Below are positions 32,735 to 41,305 of a stretch of DNA of 46,088 nucleotides, in pieces. Origin of the DNA: Lachnospiraceae bacterium (GTDB taxonomy: Bacteria; Bacillota; Clostridia; Lachnospirales; Lachnospiraceae). The position numbers and the translations under genes were made by a program. Every line of letters begins with the position of its first letter. Position 1 is the stretch's first letter. The notes below the pieces were generated by a model. The model had not been told where the DNA came from. It did not search any database and saw only the letters and a program-made list of their open reading frames with translations. The stretch is from NCBI GenBank assembly GCA_016287095.1, contig JAEEVK010000014.1, positions 1 to 46,088 of the forward strand, in the 5' to 3' direction.

Positions 32735-34095
32735 AAAAAATGCTGATCACACTAAAATACGGCGAGAAAAAAGCAAAGATCCTGATCGTGACGATCATGA
32801 TCCTTGTACTCGGAGGGTTAGGGCTTTTGGCCTTTGGCATATTAAAGTCCTACATTATTCCCCTGGGTGCGGGAGCATTGCTCATGATCATAGGACTTTT
32901 GCTTTTGTTTTCGTTCTCATTTGTGGATATTGACGTAAATATGGAGAAGGAAGCCGAGAACCGCAGGAGTAAAAAGAAGAAAGGCGAAGATCCCGACGAA
33001 GAAACAGTAAAGAAGGAAGAACCGAAACAGGAAAAACCTGTGGAAAATGAAGATCCGGATATTGATTTCTCGATGTTTGCGGAAGATCTTTCGGATATAG
33101 CCATAGGAGTCGGAGGAATGCCGATGCCCGGCGCAAATGCTTCGGGAGATAAGAAGGGATCGGAAGAAGACGGAGAGGCTGAAACCTCTGAGGAAGACGT
33201 AAGGGACGAAAAAAAGGGTAAGAAAAAGAAGGAAAAGAAGGAAAAACAAGAAGACGGAGTTTCGGATGATGAGATAAACGCCATACTCGGCGACTATGGG
33301 GAAGACGACGAAGAAGATGACGATGAAGACGGGAAAAGGGTAAAGGTAAACGGAAGCAAGGATTTCGAAGTAAAAAAGCCCACACCCAAGCAGATAAAAG
33401 CAAGGAAGAAGATGCTGAAGGTCAGAAAGGACGACAGGAGATTCACTCCCATTATTGTAGATGTATGGAAAGCCGTTTCGGCTTTGAGGACTCCGGCATT
33501 TGTCCAGGATAAGGGAAAGACCGCGAACATAGTACTGGTTGAGGGAGCACTGAGAACCGAACTGATGCCCATGTCGGATTTCCTTGAAGTTACATATCAG
33601 AAAAACGTTGAAGAGAACTTCATGGAGCAGTATGAGGAGATACGTAAGGATCCCGATGTAAGCCCCATATTTGAGGAGCTTATCCCGGCATTCTATCAGG
33701 GAAATGTTAGGGGCGGAAGCTCGGAGAACTTTTGCAAGAACCTTTATGTCCTCGGCGGTAAGATGGCTATCACGCCAAGATCGCTGAGAAAGCTTTTCAA
33801 TAAATTTGATTTTCATTTCAAAGTATTTGATTCGCTGGATCTTAAGGGAAATTATTCCGATTATTTCAAAGCCGCATACGAGAACAGGATATTCTGGACG
33901 GACAATGTCATCACTCAGAATGATTATCAGGAAAGAACCAGGAGCATCCTGCAGTCGATGGTCGAGGATACAAAGCTGTTAAACGTTGATTTTGAGCGTG
34001 ACCTGCAGCTTATGGTAAGGTATAACCTGATAACAAAGGAATATGCCGATTACTATATGAGCAGAAAGCGTGACGGCATAAAGCTGCACATCTGA
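32728..34095 (+). CDS. membrane protein with long charged linker, unknown function
   Basis: A 455-residue protein overlapping the patatin stop by 7 bases, so its translation is coupled. Two hydrophobic segments (about 18-36 and 42-65) form a hairpin. Residues 70-215 are an extended Lys/Glu/Asp-rich, probably disordered linker containing GDYGEDDEEDDDEDG. A globular cytoplasmic domain (about 225-455) follows, rich in aromatic and charged residues, with no motif I recognise. The charged linker gives long shadow frames on the opposite strand, which are not genes. Position suggests work with the patatin enzyme or the DUF1653 protein, for example at the membrane surface. Confidence 0.75.
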   Translation: MLKKMLITLKYGEKKAKILIVTIMILVLGGLGLLAFGILKSYIIPLGAGALLMIIGLLLLFSFSFVDIDVNMEKEAENRRSKKKKGEDPDEETVKKEEPKQEKPVENEDPDIDFSMFAEDLSDIAIGVGGMPMPGANASGDKKGSEEDGEAETSEEDVRDEKKGKKKKEKKEKQEDGVSDDEINAILGDYGEDDEEDDDEDGKRVKVNGSKDFEVKKPTPKQIKARKKMLKVRKDDRRFTPIIVDVWKAVSALRTPAFVQDKGKTANIVLVEGALRTELMPMSDFLEVTYQKNVEENFMEQYEEIRKDPDVSPIFEELIPAFYQGNVRGGSSENFCKNLYVLGGKMAITPRSLRKLFNKFDFHFKVFDSLDLKGNYSDYFKAAYENRIFWTDNVITQNDYQERTRSILQSMVEDTKLLNVDFERDLQLMVRYNLITKEYADYYMSRKRDGIKLHI

Positions 34096-34122
34096 TATTT
34101 TGTGAGTTCTTACGGGGGTCAT

Positions 34123-34656
34123 ATGGAGAAGATAAACGGAAAGCTATACAGGCATTTTAAGGGAGGCCTTTATCAGGCTATATGCACGGCAAAGGATTCT
34201 GAGACCGGAGAGGAGCTTGTTATATATCAGGCTCTTTACGGAAGCTTTGAAACTTATGCAAGGCCTTTGAAAAACTTTTTCGAACAGCTTGACAGAAGTA
34301 AATATCCCGACAGCCCGCAGTTGTACCGTTTCATGGAGGTTGAAAAGGATACGCTTCGGGAAAGAACGGATAAGGAAAGCGGGACAGGGATAAGCCGGGA
34401 TGCCGGAGAAACAAAGGAAATAACAGGGAAGAAGGACGATACCCCTCTTATCATACGTTTCCTTGACGCTTCAACCTCCGAGGAGAAGCTTTCCCTTATA
34501 AAGCAGAATTACGACGGTCTCGATGAGAGGACAATTAATAACATCGAGGCGAGCCTCGACATAGTGTCTGAAAGCTCCGACCCCGATGCAAGGATCAGCT
34601 ATATATGTGATGTGTTAAGAACAAAAGCAAGGTATGAAAGCAACCGCTTGAGGTGA
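34123..34656 (+). CDS. DUF1653 domain protein with C-terminal extension
   Basis: The N-terminal 70 residues match DUF1653 (GKLYRHFKGGLYQAICTAKD, ELVIYQALYGSFETYARPLK), a small domain of unknown function often found alone. Here a charged linker (about 75-115) and a helical C-terminus (SEEKLSLIKQNYDGLDERTI and on) extend it to 177 residues. I prefer ATG 34123, which has GGGGG 4 bases upstream, to the GTG at 34102. It follows the acidic membrane protein by 27 bases and ends directly against the convergent glycosyltransferase stop. Confidence 0.75.
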   Translation: MEKINGKLYRHFKGGLYQAICTAKDSETGEELVIYQALYGSFETYARPLKNFFEQLDRSKYPDSPQLYRFMEVEKDTLRERTDKESGTGISRDAGETKEITGKKDDTPLIIRFLDASTSEEKLSLIKQNYDGLDERTINNIEASLDIVSESSDPDARISYICDVLRTKARYESNRLR

Positions 34657-35667
34657 TCATTTCTTTTCTTTTATGATATACGGCGGACGCTGCTTTATCT
34701 CAAGGTAGATACGGGCAAGGTACTGCCCGATGATCCCAAGGAACAGGAGGACTATTCCTCCCATGAGGAGCATCATGAGATAAAGGGTGGGGAAGCCCGC
34801 CACAGGGTCTCCGAATATGATCGTTTTTACCAGATGGTAGATGCCGAGCAAAAAGGATACGAGGCAGAAGATGATCCCAATCCAGGAGCATATCTTAAGG
34901 GGTGTTTCCGAGAAGCTTAAGATTGCATCAAAGGAATAGGATACGAGCTTGCCCGATGACCATTTTGATTTACCGGCCGGTCTTTCGGCGGTTTCGAAAG
35001 GCATCCACAGCGTGTTAAAACCGACCCAGCAGAAGATGCCTTTGCTGAAACGGTTTGATTCGGGCAGGGACAGTACCGCATCGATCATCATCCTGTTCAT
35101 CATGCGGAAATCGGTGGCGCCGTTTACTATGTTAAGTTTTGAAAGCTTATTGAGGAGTCTGAAGAAGAACGAAGAAAAGTGTCTTCTGAAGAACCCCTCT
35201 TTTTTTCTGTTATTACGGTACATTGCGACCGAATCATATCCGCCCGAGTTAAGCTTTTGCCACATTTCGGGGATGAGAGCCGGCGGATGCTGGAGATCGG
35301 CATCAAGAAGCACGCAGAAGTCGCCTTCGATGTTTTTCAGTCCTGCGAGTATCGCCGCTTCCTTTCCGAAGTTTTTGGAGAAGGAGATATATTTTACGTT
35401 TTCGTATTTTTCAGTAAAGCTCCTAAGGACCTCGATAGTACTGTCACCTGAGCCGTCATCGACAAACAGGATCTCGGTCCGACAGGGAAAATCAGCGCTG
35501 CTTTCAAGGGATTTTTCTATAGGAAGCATGCTTTCCATGAAGATGGGAAGGACCTCCTCCTCGTTATAACAGGGTACGATAACGGACAGAAGAGGCAGTG
35601 CCTTTTCCGTATTGATATTGAGATTTTCTTCTGTGTCTGAAGGGGTGATGAATGTTATCTGTTCCAT
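34657..35667 (-). CDS. family 2 glycosyltransferase, membrane bound (GtrB/DPM type)
   Basis: It transfers a sugar from a nucleotide donor, most likely to an undecaprenyl-phosphate carrier. The GT2 motifs are SVIVPCYNEEEVLP (about 28-41), ILFVDDGSGDST and VLLDADLQHPP (the metal-binding D-x-D region). The C-terminus has two membrane helices (about 260-285 and 295-320) and a basic tail, the layout of the GtrB/ArnC/DPM group. AAAGGAT precedes the ATG on the minus strand. Its stop abuts that of the DUF1653 gene with no gap. Any partner flippase or acceptor transferase is not in the window. Confidence 0.9.
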   Translation of the reverse strand: MEQITFITPSDTEENLNINTEKALPLLSVIVPCYNEEEVLPIFMESMLPIEKSLESSADFPCRTEILFVDDGSGDSTIEVLRSFTEKYENVKYISFSKNFGKEAAILAGLKNIEGDFCVLLDADLQHPPALIPEMWQKLNSGGYDSVAMYRNNRKKEGFFRRHFSSFFFRLLNKLSKLNIVNGATDFRMMNRMMIDAVLSLPESNRFSKGIFCWVGFNTLWMPFETAERPAGKSKWSSGKLVSYSFDAILSFSETPLKICSWIGIIFCLVSFLLGIYHLVKTIIFGDPVAGFPTLYLMMLLMGGIVLLFLGIIGQYLARIYLEIKQRPPYIIKEKK

Positions 35668-35698
35668 GTTTTATCCTTTTTATGGTACCTGACCGCTA

Positions 35699-35714
35699 AC
35701 GCTCAGGATGACAA
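35699..35714 (-). repeat. copy of the TGTCATYCTGA-type intergenic repeat
   Basis: ACGCTCAGGATGACAA on the plus strand, in the 58-base gap between the ABC-F and glycosyltransferase genes. The surrounding 26 bases match the copy at 45838 with three differences. Confidence 0.5.
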
Positions 35715-35725
35715 GCAGAGATTGC

Positions 35726-37702
35726 TTAATTGTCACCGGAGTCAAGCCGGTTACTTAAATCTTCCCAGTATTCCATAAGCTCTTCAAGCTTTTTGGAGTT
35801 GGCCTCGTGTTCATTTGACAGTTCGAGAAGCTTTGAAGGTACAGTGGAATTCTCGGGAAGCTGCATTAATTCATCTATTTCCGAATTGCGCGCTTCAAGC
35901 CTGTTTATTTCGTCTTCGGTCTTTTTCAGTTCGTTTTCGAGCCTGCGCTGCGTAGCCTGCTGTTTTTTTGCGTTTTCCCATACCTCGCGGGAGTTCTGGG
36001 CATTGGCGTTTTTATCCCCGGTGTCAGTGGAAGCGGAAGAGGGCGTGCCCTTTGCGGAGCCTGAAGGAGATGCAATTCCGAACCTTTGAGCAAGGAGGGC
36101 GTCTCTTTTTTCAAGATAATAGTCATAGGTGCCGTCAAAGCATACGAAGGTATTGTTGATCAGTTCCATGATACGTGTAGCCGTTTTGTTTATGAAATAT
36201 CTGTCATGCGATACATAGATGACGGTCCCTTCGTAGCCGGAAACAGCCTGCTCAAGTATCTCCTTTGAGATGATATCGAGATGGTTCGTAGGCTCGTCGA
36301 GATACAGCAGGTTTGCGTCGGAGAGCATGAGTTTGGCCAGGGATACGCGGCCCTTTTCACCTCCGCTTAAGTCACGTATGAGCTTAAAGACATCATCCCC
36401 TGTAAACAAAAATGCAGCAAGCACGTTACGTACTTTGGTGTTATCCATGTCAGGATAGGTATCCTGTATCTCGTCAAAAACGGTCTTGTCGGGATCGAGT
36501 ACGTGATGCTCCTGGTCGTAATAGCCCGTAAATACCTTGGCTCCGAGCTTAAAGCTTCCCTCGTCGGGCTCAAGAAGACCGTTCAGGATCTTTAAGAGCG
36601 TTGTTTTACCCGTACCGTTGGCGCCTATGATCGCAACCTTGTCGCCTCTTTTTACCTCGAAACCGGCATCCTTAAAAAGCGTAACGCCGTCGAAGCCCTT
36701 TGTGAGATGCTTTACCGTAAGCACATCGTTTCCGCTCAGGATATTGGGCTCCAAGCGGATATCCATCTCTGCGTTAAGCTCCTTCGGAAGCTCGATGCGT
36801 TCTATCTTTGCAAGCTGTTTTTCGCGGCTGTTGGCACGTTTTATGGATTTTTCCCTGTTGAAGGATTTAAGCTTTTCTATTACCGCTTCCTGATGCTTTA
36901 TCTCGCGCTGCTGGTTGAGATACTGCTTTATAAGAGCATCCCTTAACTGCTTTTTCTTTGCGGCAAACATTGTATAGTTGCCCTCGTAGGAGCATGCGCG
37001 TGTGTTTTCTATCTCTATTACCTTGGTCACTATGCGGTCAAGGAAATATCTGTCATGCGCAACAAGGATGACAGTGCCCTTGTAGGCGCCGAGGAAGCCT
37101 TCGAGCCATCGTATCGCGTCCATGTCGAGATGGTTTGTAGGCTCGTCGAGCATAAGGATGTCGGGCTTGGTGAGGAGCAGTTTTGCCAGTGCGATCCTCG
37201 TTTTCTGGCCTCCCGAAAGGGTATTTACCTGCTTTGAAAAATCTTCCTCGGTAAAGCCTAAGCCCTTGAGACAGCCTGTAATCTCGCTTTTTACCGCATA
37301 TCCGTTTGCGTTCTCGAATTCGGCGTTCATGCGGGAATACCTTGAGAGAGCCTGTTCAAGCTCTACGCCCTCAAGATCCTTTAATGTATGCTCCATCCTG
37401 CGGATATTCTCCTCGAGCGCAAGAAGCTCGGCCTTTACGGAGAGTACCTCATCGTATATCGTGTTTTCACTGCTCAGGTTCTGTGTCTGCGTGAGTATCC
37501 CCATGGTCGCATCCTTCTGTATGGATACGGTACCGGAATCGGGCGAAAGCTCACCTGTTATTATCTTAAGAACAGTCGATTTCCCGGCACCGTTTATACC
37601 TACTATCGCGGCCTTCTGGCCTGCTTCGACATGAAAGGAAACGTCCGAGAGTATGACATCCGTTCCAAAGCTTTTGCTTATATTGTTAACTGATAAAATC
37701 AC
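35726..37702 (-). CDS. ABC-F family ATPase (ribosome-associated type)
   Basis: ABC-F proteins have two ATPase domains and no membrane part, and most act on the ribosome to relieve stalling or give antibiotic resistance. The first domain has GINGAGKST (about 35-43), LSGGQKTRIALAKLL (162-176) and LDEPTNHLD. The second has GANGTGKTT (360-368), LSGGEKGRVSLAKLM and LDEPTNHLD. The arm/linker between them (about 243-325) is helical and basic (YLNQQREIKHQEAVIEKLKS). A C-terminal coiled coil (about 575-655) resembles the YdiF/Uup end. I start at GTG 37702 (658 residues), behind AAGGA. The TTG further upstream adds 14 unlikely residues. Housekeeping or resistance role cannot be told apart here. Confidence 0.9.
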   Translation of the reverse strand: MILSVNNISKSFGTDVILSDVSFHVEAGQKAAIVGINGAGKSTVLKIITGELSPDSGTVSIQKDATMGILTQTQNLSSENTIYDEVLSVKAELLALEENIRRMEHTLKDLEGVELEQALSRYSRMNAEFENANGYAVKSEITGCLKGLGFTEEDFSKQVNTLSGGQKTRIALAKLLLTKPDILMLDEPTNHLDMDAIRWLEGFLGAYKGTVILVAHDRYFLDRIVTKVIEIENTRACSYEGNYTMFAAKKKQLRDALIKQYLNQQREIKHQEAVIEKLKSFNREKSIKRANSREKQLAKIERIELPKELNAEMDIRLEPNILSGNDVLTVKHLTKGFDGVTLFKDAGFEVKRGDKVAIIGANGTGKTTLLKILNGLLEPDEGSFKLGAKVFTGYYDQEHHVLDPDKTVFDEIQDTYPDMDNTKVRNVLAAFLFTGDDVFKLIRDLSGGEKGRVSLAKLMLSDANLLYLDEPTNHLDIISKEILEQAVSGYEGTVIYVSHDRYFINKTATRIMELINNTFVCFDGTYDYYLEKRDALLAQRFGIASPSGSAKGTPSSASTDTGDKNANAQNSREVWENAKKQQATQRRLENELKKTEDEINRLEARNSEIDELMQLPENSTVPSKLLELSNEHEANSKKLEELMEYWEDLSNRLDSGDN

Positions 37703-37813
37703 TTTTGTTACCGTCCTTTTAATGATCGCGGTTTTGAAAACCAATCATAATCATTATATCAGATTTTTACAGCATAGTCAAATGCGGTTTTGCGTGTAAA
37801 AACAAAGCTTCAC

Positions 37814-37842
37814 TTGACATATCGGGGTATTTGAGGTATCTT
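37814..37842 (+). promoter_or_regulatory. promoter of the MutS-like/VWA operon
   Basis: TTGACA (37814-37819) and TATCTT (37837-37842) with a 17-base spacer. The transcript would start near 37850 and carry the inverted-repeat element at 37869 as its leader. Confidence 0.6.
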
Positions 37843-37868
37843 TATATTGAGAAAATATGTAAAACAGA

Positions 37869-38051
37869 TTACTATTCACAGCCTATCTGCAAAAAATGGC
37901 TATGGCAAGCTTGCTTGCATATAGCCATTTTGGCAGATAGGGCTATGAAGGCTGGACAAGACACACGAGTAAGCTTTTAGTCGCGTCAGCGACAACTTAC
38001 GGCGAAGCCGGAAGGCTTATGAGTGTGTTTTGGACAGGCTGTGAATAGTAA
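37869..38051 (+). repeat. nested inverted-repeat element (MITE-like or leader RNA)
   Basis: The ends form a perfect 16-base inverted repeat: 37869-37884 (TTACTATTCACAGCCT) with 38036-38051. Inside is a near-perfect 26-base hairpin (37885-37910 with 37913-37938). A second long arm (37957-37978 with 38012-38032) contains two small perfect hairpins, GTCGC/GCGAC (37980-37993) and CGGC/GCCG (38000-38010). The whole 183 bases folds as a closed branched structure at DNA or RNA level. It lies between a promoter and the MutS-like gene's ribosome site. No transposase, no clear target duplication and no coding frame were seen. Confidence 0.8.
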
Positions 38052-38075
38052 CTTCCAGCTTTAAAGGAGATTTGG

Positions 38076-39641
38076 ATGGGTTTTGAAAGCATACTTGATC
38101 TGAAGGAGCCGGTTAAGGGAATGACGAGACCGGCATTGTTTTTGGATCTCAATGTCGATCAGATAATAGAGAGGATTACGAAAAACAGTCCGAAAAAGTC
38201 AGATTATTACGAGTATTTTCCTCTTGATGAGGAATGTGAAAATTACCGCAGGATGATATACCGCGATATAAAGAAGAACAGCCTTTATGAGCCTCTTCAG
38301 ACATTTTGCGTGAAATACGGAGAGTATAAGGAGCTGGAGGCCAAAAAGGAAGACACGAAGGTTGATGTGCAGGAGCCTGTATGGCATTTCTGTGCGATAA
38401 AGGTATATACGGAGGCATTACTTGAACTTCTGGAAGCTTTACAGAAGGCAGGGCTCGAGTCGGAGGGACTGATCTCCTTAAGGGACTGTCTTAAGGCTTA
38501 TACATCCCGGGAGGAGTTCATATATATCAACAGGGTATCCCGTGAACTGGCCGAGGAGATGGACAGCCTGATAGTTGAGGCATCCTATGAGAACGGAAGG
38601 GTAGTGGTTTCGGTCTCGTCGGGGGATGAGGAGGATCAAAAGGAAGAGGAAGACTCAGATGATCCAAACAGAAAGGATTATGCCGAGTACGAGGAGTTTT
38701 TAAGGTATTTCGATCCGGAAAACGAAAAGAATTTCGTGAACCCGTTTTCAAAGGTATACTATCTTACGGGCTTTGAGCAGGAGATAGTAAAGAATGTTGA
38801 AAAGAAGAATCCGGGTCTTTTTAAGAAAGCGGATAAGCTGCTGGAGGATCACGAAAAATACGAGGATGAGGTTTTCTCAAGGCTTGCGGATGAGCTCGGG
38901 TTTTATCTTTGTTATTACGAGTTTGAAAAGAAGATGCAGGATGCGGGCTTTGCTTTCTGCGAGCCCTCATGCAATGTGAATGAGAAGATAAGTGCCGACG
39001 ATCTTTACGATCTGGCTCTTGCGTGCGTAAATCTTGAAAAGGATAAGCCTGTTGTAAGCAACAGCTTCTATTATGACGATAAGGACCTGTTCTTTGTACT
39101 TACAGGACCCAACCAGGGCGGCAAGACGACATTTGCACGAAGTATGGGACAGCTGGTTTATTTTACAAAGATCGGTTTGGACGTTCCGGCAAAAAAAGCA
39201 AATGTACACTGGTTTTCGGATATTCTTACGCATTTCTCGGTTGAGGAAAGCGTTGAAACCGGAAGAGGTAAACTGATGGAGGAGCTTGTAAGGCTTTCAC
39301 CCATGATGAAGAGGCAGTCGTCAAACGCCTTTGTGGTGATAAACGAGCTTTTTACAACGGCTGCGAACTTTGACGCGATAATCATGGGAAAGAACGTTTT
39401 AAGCCATTTCATACGCGAGGGCTGCCACGGGATCTACGTAACCCATTTAAGGGAGCTGTGCGATGTGGATGAAAGAGTGGCGGGGTTAAGCGCCCAGCTT
39501 GATGAGAACAGGGTACAGAATTTTAAAATTTTGCGCAGAGGTGTTGATTATGTGGGCTGCGCCGAGAATCAGATAATCAAGTTCGGACTGGGGTACGAAA
39601 AGCTTAGTGAAAGGCTCAAGGAGAGACTGGGTAAAGCATGA
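38076..39641 (+). CDS. MutS-like ATPase, first of a tandem pair
   Basis: This 521-residue protein has the MutS-family ATPase domain in its C-terminal third: Walker A FVLTGPNQGGKTTFARSMGQ (around residue 343-352), THFSVEESVETGRGKLMEEL, a Walker-B-like VVINELFTTAANFDA and YVTHLRELCD. The Walker B Asp is Asn (INE instead of the usual DE). The N-terminal part is helical with an acidic insert (SSGDEEDQKEEEDSDD) and shows no MutS mismatch-recognition domain, and there is no Smr domain at the end, so it is neither MutS1 nor MutS2. AAAGGAG (38063-38069) precedes ATG 38076. The next gene overlaps by 4 bases and encodes a related ATPase, suggesting a heterodimer. Confidence 0.85.
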   Translation: MGFESILDLKEPVKGMTRPALFLDLNVDQIIERITKNSPKKSDYYEYFPLDEECENYRRMIYRDIKKNSLYEPLQTFCVKYGEYKELEAKKEDTKVDVQEPVWHFCAIKVYTEALLELLEALQKAGLESEGLISLRDCLKAYTSREEFIYINRVSRELAEEMDSLIVEASYENGRVVVSVSSGDEEDQKEEEDSDDPNRKDYAEYEEFLRYFDPENEKNFVNPFSKVYYLTGFEQEIVKNVEKKNPGLFKKADKLLEDHEKYEDEVFSRLADELGFYLCYYEFEKKMQDAGFAFCEPSCNVNEKISADDLYDLALACVNLEKDKPVVSNSFYYDDKDLFFVLTGPNQGGKTTFARSMGQLVYFTKIGLDVPAKKANVHWFSDILTHFSVEESVETGRGKLMEELVRLSPMMKRQSSNAFVVINELFTTAANFDAIIMGKNVLSHFIREGCHGIYVTHLRELCDVDERVAGLSAQLDENRVQNFKILRRGVDYVGCAENQIIKFGLGYEKLSERLKERLGKA

Positions 39642-41287
39642 ACGCATTTTTATTATACAGTGACCGTGAATGGACAGGCGTCAGGAAATACTTTGACGCA
39701 AAGAGCATAGTCCGGGATCTGGGGCTTAAGACATTATATATGAACGCCGGTAAGGATGTCGTGTTCGAGAACGGAGTGGCAAAAAAGATCAAGGAGCAGG
39801 ACGCTTTCATTACCGATACCATGAGCAGGGTCATGGTCGCTCCTCTCGAAACAAAGGAGGAGATTGTTTACAGGCAGAGGATATTGAAGGACTGCCTCAA
39901 TAACGAGGATTTCATCGGGGAACTCTATAAACTGGCGAATACTATCGTTGTAGAATGGGATAAGCTCGGAAGAAAATCCGGGTATACGGGAAAGACCGAT
40001 GTTGCCGGTTTTGCGGTTATGAGGATACACCTGACGGAGCTTTTCGCCGACGGCTTAAAGAAGCTGAAAAAGCTGTTCAGAGGGCATATGGTGCTGTTTG
40101 AGTCGGAGGGGCTGAAAGCATTCGGGACCAGGCTTAAGGAAGAGTTCAGTGACGAATATGAGAAGAAGATAGACAAGCTTATACATGATGTTTCCTTCTA
40201 CGTTTCGGAAAGCGAGGAGCGTGACGGCAATATTTATCTGCATATGCCGAGGATAGTTTTAAGGGGAAAGCTTGGCGCGGGTCTTAAATTCGAGAAGGTT
40301 GTGTTAAAGGACGTTTCTTCGGATCTTATCCGTTACCGTAACCCGAAGAGTACGATAGCAAAGATAGTAGCGTTTAAGAATTCCTTAACGGCCAATTCTT
40401 TTTCGGCAAAGATGACGCCGGGCATAGAGAAACAGGTTGTGGAGTTTGAACAGAGCACCGTCAACTATATGGTTTCGTTCATGGGAAAATTCATAGACAG
40501 TTTCTCCGGATTCTTCGATCAGCTGCTGTTCCAGGCCGCATTTTACAGAGGGGCTGTAAACTTAAGCAGCCATATGAAGAGGATAGGCATTGACTACTGT
40601 TTCCCGGTCGTATGCGACAAGCATGATATTGCTTTCAGCGAACTTAAGGAATTTGTCATGTGCATGGAACAGAGGGTTAACGCCGTAGGCAACACCTGCA
40701 ATATACAGAAAAAGAATCTGGTCATCATAACGGGCGCGAATCAGGGTGGTAAATCCACTTTCCTAAGGAGTGTCGGCATCGCGCAGATCATGATGCAGGC
40801 CGGCCTTCAGGTAGCGGCAGAGACATTTTCGAGCGGGATATTCACATCGGTGTTCACGCATTTCACGAGGCGTGAGGATTCGGCGATGAACAGCGGAAGG
40901 CTCGAGGAGGAGCTGGGCAGGATGAATACGATCATCGATAATCTCGATGACGATTCACTGGTGCTCTTAAACGAATCCTTTGCGACGACCACGGAGATAG
41001 ACGGCTCGATCATAGCCTATGATATCATAAAGGCGCTGAATGAAGCCGGAGTCAAGATCATCACAGTTACGCATCTGCTCTCGTTTGCAAGAAAGATGTA
41101 CGCGGAATCTGAGGAGGTTCTTAAGTCGACCGGACATACCGATATAACGTTTTTCTGTGCGGAGAGGAAGGATGACGGAGAAAGAACCTTTAAGATGATA
41201 CAGAGTGTTCCCGAGCTTACGAGCTTCGGACTTGACCTGTATAAGGAAGTAATCGGAGAACCCGATCTTTACGGGGAAAAACTATAA
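39638..41287 (+). CDS. MutS-like ATPase, second of a tandem pair
   Basis: A 549-residue MutS-family ATPase starting within the stop of its neighbour (ATGA, 39638-39641). It has Walker A VIITGANQGGKSTFLRSVG (about 361-379), TRREDSAMNSGRLEEELGRM, Walker-B-like LVLLNESFATTTEIDGS and TVTHLLSFAR. As in the first protein, the Walker B Asp is Asn while the catalytic Glu is kept. The N-terminal region (1-330) looks helical like the MutS core and lever domains, but the DNA mismatch-binding domain is absent. The pair differ in sequence, so this is old duplication, not a recent repeat. Co-translation suggests an obligate complex. DNA or RNA structure binding is likely by family; the role is unknown. Confidence 0.85.
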   Translation: MNAFLLYSDREWTGVRKYFDAKSIVRDLGLKTLYMNAGKDVVFENGVAKKIKEQDAFITDTMSRVMVAPLETKEEIVYRQRILKDCLNNEDFIGELYKLANTIVVEWDKLGRKSGYTGKTDVAGFAVMRIHLTELFADGLKKLKKLFRGHMVLFESEGLKAFGTRLKEEFSDEYEKKIDKLIHDVSFYVSESEERDGNIYLHMPRIVLRGKLGAGLKFEKVVLKDVSSDLIRYRNPKSTIAKIVAFKNSLTANSFSAKMTPGIEKQVVEFEQSTVNYMVSFMGKFIDSFSGFFDQLLFQAAFYRGAVNLSSHMKRIGIDYCFPVVCDKHDIAFSELKEFVMCMEQRVNAVGNTCNIQKKNLVIITGANQGGKSTFLRSVGIAQIMMQAGLQVAAETFSSGIFTSVFTHFTRREDSAMNSGRLEEELGRMNTIIDNLDDDSLVLLNESFATTTEIDGSIIAYDIIKALNEAGVKIITVTHLLSFARKMYAESEEVLKSTGHTDITFFCAERKDDGERTFKMIQSVPELTSFGLDLYKEVIGEPDLYGEKL

Positions 41288-41305
41288 TGAAAAGGAGAAG
41301 GGAAA

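Noticed and set aside
32917-33816. 299-residue minus-strand frame
   Set aside because: It mirrors the Lys/Glu-rich linker and domain of the membrane protein, giving Phe/Leu/Ser-rich nonsense; no ribosome site was identified.
37703-37744. N-terminal extension of the ABC-F protein from TTG 37744
   Set aside because: The 14 added residues do not belong to the ABC-F fold, and the GTG at 37702 has a ribosome site and begins exactly at the expected ILSVNNISKSFG.
37869-38051. Integron attC site or insertion sequence
   Set aside because: No integrase or transposase frame, no attC core sites, no clear target duplication.
39638-41287. MutS2 (recombination suppressor)
   Set aside because: No Smr domain at the C-terminus and the protein is far shorter than MutS2; it is a different MutS-family branch.
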